NCBI GenBank assembly: GCA_964592815.1 | Contig: CAZQGE010000049.1 | Span: 1-10,505, forward strand | Length of the DNA: 10,505 bases | Reading direction: 5' to 3' | From: CAZQGE01 sp964592815 | GTDB taxonomy: Bacteria; Bacillota; Clostridia; Christensenellales; CAG-917 | Part shown: piece after piece, positions 5,929 through 10,505 of the stretch | Numbering within the stretch: the stretch's first letter is position 1 | Layout: each line of letters starts with the position of its first letter | The notes under the pieces: generated by a model | The model's input: the letters and a program-made list of their open reading frames with translations, nothing else | Database searches by the model: none | What the model was told of the DNA's origin: nothing | Translations under genes and position numbers: made by a program

Positions 5929-7119
5929 ATGATAAACAAAGAAATGTACGTTTTGGGCAGCAAACGTTCTGTTATAAGAGAATTATTTGAATTTGGCAAA
6001 CAAAGAGCTAAAGAAGTCGGACAAGAAAATGTATTCGACTTTTCTTTGGGCAACCCTAACGTTCCCGCCCCAGAATGCGTAAGAGAAGCAATCGCAAAAC
6101 TTAACAATATCCCAGACAGCACGACCTTGCACGGCTATACGTCAGCACAAGGAGATGCAAACGTGCGAAAGAAAATTGCCGAATTTATCAATTTGCGCTT
6201 TAACACCCAAGTCGGTGCTGACAATATATATATGACTGTGGGCGCTGCAGCATCACTTTGCATTTCGCTTAAAGCTCTCAATGAATATGATGACGAATTT
6301 GTGATTTTTGCGCCGTTTTTTCCTGAATACCAAGTTTTCATAAAATCGGCAGGCGGATTTCCAGTTATAGTTCCATTTGAGGAAAAAGATTTCCAGATAG
6401 ATTTCGACAAATTCGAAAAAGCTATAACAAATAAAACAAAAGCGGTAATTGTAAACTCGCCTAATAATCCATCTGGTGTCGTTTACAACAAAAATACAAT
6501 CATCAAGCTATGCCAAATACTTAAGCAAAAAAGCGATGAATTTGGACATCCAATAATTATCATCGCCGATGAGCCTTACCGTGAACTTGTTTATGGCGAC
6601 GTTGAAGTGCCTTATATTATGAACTACTACGACAACAGCATAGTATGTTACAGTTACAGCAAATCGTTGTCGTTGCCTGGCGAAAGAATTGGATATATTG
6701 CTGTCAACCCAAAAATGCAAAATGCAAAAGAGGCATACCTTGCAATTTGCGGAGCAGGCAGAGCTTTGGGCTACGTTTGCGCCCCGTCAATGTTCCAAAA
6801 AGTCGTTGAACAATGCGTTGACGCAGTACCCGACATAAATTCCTACAAAAAAAACCGTGATTTACTTTATAATGCGTTGACGGAATACGGCTATAATTGT
6901 GTGCGTCCAGACGGAGCTTTCTACTTGTTTGTTAAAGCATTAGAAAGTGACGCAAACGCATTTGCAAACAAAGCAAAGCAATACGGCTTGTTGCTTGTAC
7001 CTGGTGATGACTTTGCCGCAAAAGGCTACGTTCGTATTGCATACTGTGTAAGTTACGATATGATAAAACGCAGTTTACCATCTTTTGAACACCTTATAAA
7101 GGACTACAAAAACTTATGA
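5929..7119 (+). CDS. PLP-dependent aminotransferase, class I/II (fold type I)
   Basis: This 396-residue cytoplasmic aminotransferase has every landmark of the aspartate aminotransferase superfamily. FSLGNPNVPAP lies near the N-terminus and HGYTSAQGDANVR forms the substrate-loop region. SPNNPSG (177-183) includes cofactor-contacting N180. ADEPYREL supplies D214, which pairs with the pyridine nitrogen, and Y217. SYSKSLSLPGERIGY holds K245, the Schiff-base lysine. R369 in GYVRIAYC should bind the substrate carboxylate. Length is normal and nothing is missing. The amino donor cannot be assigned; aspartate, alanine and aromatic specificities share these motifs. The ATG follows AAAAAGGTG at a good distance. 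The gene overlaps the thioesterase by ATGA and is divergent from the XRE-cupin regulator, a plausible controller. Confidence 0.94.
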   Translation: MINKEMYVLGSKRSVIRELFEFGKQRAKEVGQENVFDFSLGNPNVPAPECVREAIAKLNNIPDSTTLHGYTSAQGDANVRKKIAEFINLRFNTQVGADNIYMTVGAAASLCISLKALNEYDDEFVIFAPFFPEYQVFIKSAGGFPVIVPFEEKDFQIDFDKFEKAITNKTKAVIVNSPNNPSGVVYNKNTIIKLCQILKQKSDEFGHPIIIIADEPYRELVYGDVEVPYIMNYYDNSIVCYSYSKSLSLPGERIGYIAVNPKMQNAKEAYLAICGAGRALGYVCAPSMFQKVVEQCVDAVPDINSYKKNRDLLYNALTEYGYNCVRPDGAFYLFVKALESDANAFANKAKQYGLLLVPGDDFAAKGYVRIAYCVSYDMIKRSLPSFEHLIKDYKNL

Positions 7120-7514
7120 CGATTGACGAAACAACTACAAATGCAATCTGTCGCTTTCAAGGCGACTTTTTTGCAACAAAAATTGCTGGCGCGCAAATAA
7201 TCAAGGCTGACAAAAATTTTTCTATGTGCCGTATGTCAATAACGCCCGACCACCTCAACGCAGCGGGTATGATTATGGGCGGTGCAATTTTTACACTTGC
7301 CGATTTTTCTTTTGCCGTTGCAAGCAATACGCTTAATTCTCAAACAGTTACGCTGTCGGCAGATGTCAAATATCTAAAGAATACAAAAACAAATTTTTTG
7401 TACGCTGAAACAACCTTGGTGGCAGACGGAAAAATAAACGTGTATGATACGGTGGTAACAGACGAAAACAAAGAAACAATAGCTGTTGTAAGATTTCAAG
7501 GTTACAAAAAGTAG
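7116..7514 (+). CDS. PaaI-family hotdog-fold thioesterase
   Basis: This 132-residue single-domain hotdog protein matches the PaaI-type acyl-CoA thioesterases that form tetramers. The core motif is NAAGMIMGGAIFTLADFSFA (48-67), with N48, the GG turn at 55-56 and the likely catalytic D63. VTLSADVKYLKNTK and YDTVVTDENKE complete the sheet. Most PaaI proteins have His before the GG pair; here that position is M54. Length is typical. The ATG overlaps the aminotransferase stop as ATGA and has only a distant AAAGG 13 bases upstream, so translation is probably coupled. The physiological acyl-CoA is unknown; pairing with an aminotransferase hints at amino-acid-derived acyl groups, but that is inference. 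A strong terminator follows. Confidence 0.87.
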   Translation: MTIDETTTNAICRFQGDFFATKIAGAQIIKADKNFSMCRMSITPDHLNAAGMIMGGAIFTLADFSFAVASNTLNSQTVTLSADVKYLKNTKTNFLYAETTLVADGKINVYDTVVTDENKETIAVVRFQGYKK

Positions 7515-7643
7515 TCCTTTATAAAAAACTCAAATTTTTATCGTTTGTTAGAGTCCTGAAACAATAAAATACTTGTAAGTTCTAAGATTTTGCAACCATA
7601 AGGTTTGAAAGATTAAAATTTGTATTAAAAGTTTTGCAAATTG
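7515..7643. other. Gene-free stretch after the thioesterase
   Basis: This AT-rich stretch lies between the thioesterase stop and the terminator. I see no coding frame, RNA gene or clear repeat in it; it is most likely a 3' untranslated region. The bases beyond the terminator to 7746 are likewise featureless apart from a weak five-pair dyad. Confidence 0.5.
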
Positions 7644-7674
7644 AAAGGTATCGGAAATCCGATACCTTTTTTTT
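7644..7674 (+). terminator. Intrinsic terminator of the aminotransferase-thioesterase operon
   Basis: A perfect 11-pair stem, AAAGGTATCGG (7644-7654) with CCGATACCTTT (7659-7669), encloses a four-base loop. It runs into eight consecutive T (7667-7674). There is no T-run on the opposite side, so it should act only on plus-strand transcripts. Confidence 0.93.
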
Positions 7675-7746
7675 GATTATATTCATAAATTCTAAACTTG
7701 AAACTAAAAATTTTTGACAAGCGCAAGTTTAATATTTGTCGCAACC

Positions 7747-9303
7747 TTATTTGATTTTAAGGGTACGAATATTTTTGAATGTCTTTCTGTTCTTTCTGTA
7801 AATTCTCTTATATACCTTTGTAAATATTTCGCAATATTTGGCGTGGTTAGCCAAGTTGGGTTCATATTGTTCAGAAACGTGTGACATACATTTTACCGCA
7901 TCAGACAAATTATTGTAAAGTCCAATTCCCGTAAAACTTGCCATAGCTGCGCCCAATGCTGACGTTTCATAAGTTTGAACTTTGTAAACAGGCAAGCCAA
8001 ACAAATCTGACAACAATTGGCAAACGACTTTTGAGTTTGAACCACCGCCCGAAATGGCAATTTTCTTAATCTTATATCCGCTTCTTTTTTCCATTTTGAG
8101 CATCGCATCATAAAGTGCAAAGCCAATTCCTTCAATGATAGCGCGGTAAACGTGCATTCTTGTGTGCGTATCGCTAAAACCAATCATTGTGCCTTTTGAC
8201 ATTGGGTGATTGACGCCAGGAGCCCAATATGGTTGCAAAACAAGCCCGTCACAGCCGACAGGAATTTGTTGCATTTTGTTGTCCAAAATCTTTTCAGGAA
8301 TGCAATGTTTGTCACAAGCCTCTTGACATTCAGCAAGACCAAATTCCTTTTTGAACCAACTTATCATCCAAAAGCCTCTGAAAATTAAAACTTCAGGGTT
8401 ATATTTGTCTGCATAAATTGACGAGTAAGCAGGCAAAAATTTCATTGGTTCTATGTATTTATCCGTTGTAATTTCAATGGAAGCTGACGTGCCCAAACTT
8501 ATTGCCGCAACATCATCGCCTTCGCAACCGACAGCCAAAGTTTCGCAAGCCTTATCTGCGCCGCTTGCAACAACCTTAATGCCTTCCGGAAGCCCTGTTT
8601 CATCAGCAATTTCCTTAGAAATTACGCCCATAACATCACAAGGGTTATGCAATTTATCGACCATTTTGTCTGCTTTTGCTTCAAACACAAAACCAGTTAA
8701 GCTATGTTTTCCTTGCCATTGTTTTTTCTTGTAATCAAACGGAACGTGACCAACTTGCGCCGCATAAGAGTCCGTGACTTCGCCAAGTAATTTCAAATGG
8801 ATATAAGTTGAAAGCATAACAAATTTTTCAGTTTTTTCCCAAATTTGTGGCTCGTACTTTTTAATCCAATTACAAAAAGATGCAGCGTACTGTGATGATG
8901 CAATATCCCACATTCCTATAAATTTAAGTCCCGAAATTTTCAAAGGGCTGAAATTTTCATCGAGATTTTGTACACGTCTTTGGTCAAGATAAAGGATAAA
9001 CGGACGCAACGGATTATTGTTCTTGTCGAGGCAAGTAACAACGTCTCTGCAAGTTGTAACGCTTAACGCTCTAATATTTAGCCAAATATCGTGAAATTTT
9101 TCTTTAAGCTCTTTTGTTGCGTCGCAAATATTGTTCCAATAAAACTCGGGCAACTGTTCGGCGTAACCGTTTTCCCTTGAAAAATAAGGTTGTTCATAAT
9201 TTCTTTTTACTTCCGCTACAATTTCGCCGTCTTTGTTAAACACCAAAACTCTTAGGCTCTGTGTGCCTAAATCGTAGCTCAATACATACTGTTCGTTACT
9301 CAT
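7747..9303 (-). CDS. FGGY-family carbohydrate kinase (xylulokinase-like)
   Basis: This 518-residue cytoplasmic sugar kinase uses the actin/hexokinase ATPase fold in two domains. The N-terminal domain opens with YDLGTQSLR (D11, phosphate-1 loop). The likely catalytic base is D250 in ASGADKACE. LGTSASIEI is the phosphate-2 region. SGGGSNSK (418-424) is the adenosine/phosphate loop and ETSALGAAMA the conserved helix near the C-terminus. It differs from classic XylB, whose base motif resembles GGDN, so the substrate could be xylulose, another ketose or a polyol. The C-terminus is a basic lysine/arginine-rich tail. The ATG follows AGGGAGA. It has its own promoter with a palindromic -10 region and converges on the thioesterase gene. 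No isomerase, transporter or dehydrogenase is adjacent to settle the pathway. Confidence 0.9.
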   Translation of the reverse strand: MSNEQYVLSYDLGTQSLRVLVFNKDGEIVAEVKRNYEQPYFSRENGYAEQLPEFYWNNICDATKELKEKFHDIWLNIRALSVTTCRDVVTCLDKNNNPLRPFILYLDQRRVQNLDENFSPLKISGLKFIGMWDIASSQYAASFCNWIKKYEPQIWEKTEKFVMLSTYIHLKLLGEVTDSYAAQVGHVPFDYKKKQWQGKHSLTGFVFEAKADKMVDKLHNPCDVMGVISKEIADETGLPEGIKVVASGADKACETLAVGCEGDDVAAISLGTSASIEITTDKYIEPMKFLPAYSSIYADKYNPEVLIFRGFWMISWFKKEFGLAECQEACDKHCIPEKILDNKMQQIPVGCDGLVLQPYWAPGVNHPMSKGTMIGFSDTHTRMHVYRAIIEGIGFALYDAMLKMEKRSGYKIKKIAISGGGSNSKVVCQLLSDLFGLPVYKVQTYETSALGAAMASFTGIGLYNNLSDAVKCMSHVSEQYEPNLANHAKYCEIFTKVYKRIYRKNRKTFKNIRTLKIK

Positions 9304-9362
9304 AATTCTCCCTAAGCATTTCTAAACTAGATTACAATTCCGTAGAATAATCATCAACAATA

Positions 9363-9377
9363 GTTATATTATATAAC
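9363..9377. promoter_or_regulatory. Palindrome over the kinase -10, candidate operator
   Basis: GTTATAT and ATATAAC form a perfect inverted repeat around a single central base, containing the TATAAT of the kinase promoter. A repressor bound here would block polymerase directly. AT-rich DNA makes such palindromes easy to get by chance. Confidence 0.35.
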
Positions 9378-9395
9378 AAAACCTCAATTTTGCAA
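9368..9395 (-). promoter_or_regulatory. Promoter of the FGGY kinase gene
   Basis: On the minus strand TTGCAA (9395-9390, four of six) precedes a perfect TATAAT (9373-9368) by 16 bases. Transcription should start near 9361, giving a leader of roughly 58 bases before the kinase ATG. No clear catabolite-response site was seen in the leader. Confidence 0.6.
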
Positions 9396-9476
9396 GTATA
9401 TTTCCCCAAAAAGACAAACGATAATTTTTTAGCGTTTTAATTTCTAGAAAAATAGACAAAAACAGAAATAATTTTT

Positions 9477-9500
9477 GAAAACCGCCATTCTAATGCGGTT
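9477..9500 (-). terminator. Weak intrinsic terminator after the phosphoesterase gene
   Basis: AACCGC (9480-9485) pairs with GCGGTT (9495-9500), with further A/T pairs inside after a bulged C. On the minus strand it ends in only four T before C. It lies about 50 bases after the phosphoesterase stop and would separate that gene from the kinase gene, but termination may be inefficient. Confidence 0.45.
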
Positions 9501-9548
9501 AAAACAAGTGCAAAGTTAACTACACACAAGTATGAATAATTTTAATTT

Positions 9549-10460
9549 TTATATTTTTATCTGTAAAATTGGAACGTGCGGAGGGTTGGAAAGGCGCAAC
9601 TTTATGCTGCTGTTGCCCACTCCACGACTGACAACCATATTGGTTTTTTGGTCGTTTGAGACATAAAGACCTGAAGTATATTTAGGGAAAAATCCTTGAT
9701 GAGGAGCATAAACTGGATAAGGAATTCTAAATTGTCCACCGTGCGCGTGTCCGCTTAAAACCAAACTTGGGCGTATGGTGTGTGATGCGTCAGAATAGTT
9801 GCTTTCAAACTTTTCTGGGCGATGAGCCAACACAATTACGTTGCCATTGTACGCATTTGGATTGCCTTCAACATATTCAACCTTGTAATTTGAGCTATCT
9901 GTTAAGCCCAACAGCACCACTTTTTTGCCCTCAATGGTCAGAGTTGCGGTATTGTTTGAAAGCACCGTAACTCCCCTTTTCTCCATTTCTAAGCAAAGCC
10001 TTTTGTATGACGGCAAAATTAGTTCGTGATTGCCGTTTACGTAGTATATTGGAGCAATCAACGACGCTTTTTCGATAAAACTTAAAACCCCACAGCTATA
10101 TATATTTACATTAGATTCCGTAATGTCGCCTGTTATTGCAATAAAATGGGGGTTTTCTTGTCTTAAACGCAACAATAACGCGTCCAAATCAATTTCAATA
10201 TCACCAAAATGCATATCAGACAAATGCGCAATTTTAACAGTGACTTTTTCGCTTTCTGGTTTTTCTTTTGCCAAATCTATGGTTATGATTTCAAAATCAA
10301 TTTTATTGTTTGTTGTGAAGACGGCTACAAATATGCAAACAAACACCAAAAACATAGCAATTATACTGAAAAACAGCATTCTAACATTTTGTTTATTTTT
10401 TTCTCCGTTTACACTTAACATTCTTAACAAATCTATATCCCTTAATCTAAAAATACGCAA
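9549..10460 (-). CDS. Membrane-anchored metallophosphoesterase (YkuE/YaeI-like)
   Basis: This 303-residue calcineurin-type phosphoesterase has a single N-terminal membrane segment (about 28-49) after a basic stretch. The catalytic domain holds the full metal site: HLSDMHFG (D82, H84), ITGDI (D112), VNGNHE (N144, H145), LAHRPE (H213) and SGHAHGGQ (H238, H240). Relatives include B. subtilis YkuE and E. coli YaeI, linked to the cell envelope or to lipid-pyrophosphate hydrolysis; the substrate here is unknown. The topology (catalytic domain inside or outside) is not certain. Two TTG starts compete: 10460 with AAAAAGG ten bases upstream, and 10430 with AAGGG eight bases upstream. The ATG at 10421 is 17 bases from the nearest ribosome binding site. 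I report the longest form, which differs only before the membrane segment. The kinase gene lies 245 bases downstream. Confidence 0.88.
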   Translation of the reverse strand: MRIFRLRDIDLLRMLSVNGEKNKQNVRMLFFSIIAMFLVFVCIFVAVFTTNNKIDFEIITIDLAKEKPESEKVTVKIAHLSDMHFGDIEIDLDALLLRLRQENPHFIAITGDITESNVNIYSCGVLSFIEKASLIAPIYYVNGNHELILPSYKRLCLEMEKRGVTVLSNNTATLTIEGKKVVLLGLTDSSNYKVEYVEGNPNAYNGNVIVLAHRPEKFESNYSDASHTIRPSLVLSGHAHGGQFRIPYPVYAPHQGFFPKYTSGLYVSNDQKTNMVVSRGVGNSSIKLRLSNPPHVPILQIKI

Positions 10461-10477
10461 GTTTTCTTTACCTTTTT

Positions 10478-10483
10478 ATTATA
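10478..10483 (-). promoter_or_regulatory. Possible -10 of the phosphoesterase gene
   Basis: A perfect TATAAT on the minus strand lies 18 bases before the first TTG start. The matching -35 would be at or beyond the right edge of the window, so it cannot be checked. In such AT-rich DNA a lone hexamer is weak evidence. Confidence 0.35.
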
Positions 10484-10505
10484 AAATATAAACATTAAAA
10501 AAATG

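Noticed and set aside
7718..7742. GACAA/TTGTC dyad after the kinase gene as its terminator
   Set aside because: It is a five-pair stem with a loop of about 15 bases, followed by AAAAATTTTT instead of a clean T-run on the minus strand. I see no convincing terminator for the kinase gene.
2978..9303. A single xyloglucan/xylose pathway formed by the GH31 enzyme and the xylulokinase-like protein
   Set aside because: The two genes are in separate transcription units, neither specificity is established, and no isomerase or transporter is present. The link is possible but unsupported.
1..10505. CRISPR array, transposon, phage, tRNA or rRNA
   Set aside because: No repeated spacer structure, transposase, long terminal repeats or RNA-gene signature was seen. 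The gaps hold only promoters, dyads and terminators.

Overview
The window is AT-rich DNA with short intergenic gaps, consensus-type sigma-A promoters and AGGTG/GGAGG ribosome binding sites. It carries rqcP, a gene of the Bacillota ribosome quality-control system. All this fits an uncultured low-GC Clostridia-type member of Bacillota, probably an anaerobe using plant or host carbohydrates. The lineage is an inference from gene content and base composition. Nothing in the sequence names a genus.

Layout, left to right. (1) At 1-229 there is no gene, but a near-consensus promoter at 1-29 points left out of the window, so a divergent transcription unit lies just outside. (2) Plus strand 230-1595: rqcP (ribosome rescue, alanine tailing) is followed after one base by a fused ispD-ispF gene for two steps of the MEP isoprenoid pathway. 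(3) Minus strand 2736-1840: the conserved rplM-rpsI operon (L13, S9) has a clear promoter and a leader of about 100 nt that can fold. It ends at a hairpin that can probably also stop ispDF transcripts arriving from the other side. (4) Minus strand 5705-2978: a DNA-binding regulator with a cupin sensor domain lies upstream of a cytoplasmic family 31 glycoside hydrolase, with a hairpin between them. (5) Plus strand 5929-7514, divergent from the regulator: a fold-type I PLP aminotransferase overlaps a PaaI-type hotdog thioesterase by ATGA, and a strong terminator follows. (6) Minus strand 9303-7747: an FGGY sugar kinase with its own promoter, whose -10 lies in a palindrome. (7) Minus strand 10460-9549: a membrane-anchored calcineurin-like phosphoesterase of the YkuE/YaeI type.

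How the genes may work together. Groups 2 and 3 are housekeeping. Groups 4 and 6 suggest sugar use: the hydrolase would release monosaccharide inside the cell, and the kinase would phosphorylate a ketose or polyol. They are separate units, and no transporter or isomerase lies between them, so a shared pathway is only a guess. The regulator is divergent from the aminotransferase-thioesterase pair and upstream of the hydrolase, so it could control either or both. Inverted repeats in the 223-base divergent region are candidate operators.

I did not find an undescribed defence, mobile or RNA-based system. No CRISPR array, transposase, tRNA, rRNA or phage gene was seen. The most useful points are regulatory: the L13 leader, the paired dyads between regulator and aminotransferase, the hairpin in the regulator-hydrolase operon, and the outward promoter at the left edge. 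No gene-free stretch exceeds 300 bases; the longest are about 220-245 bases and each is described below.
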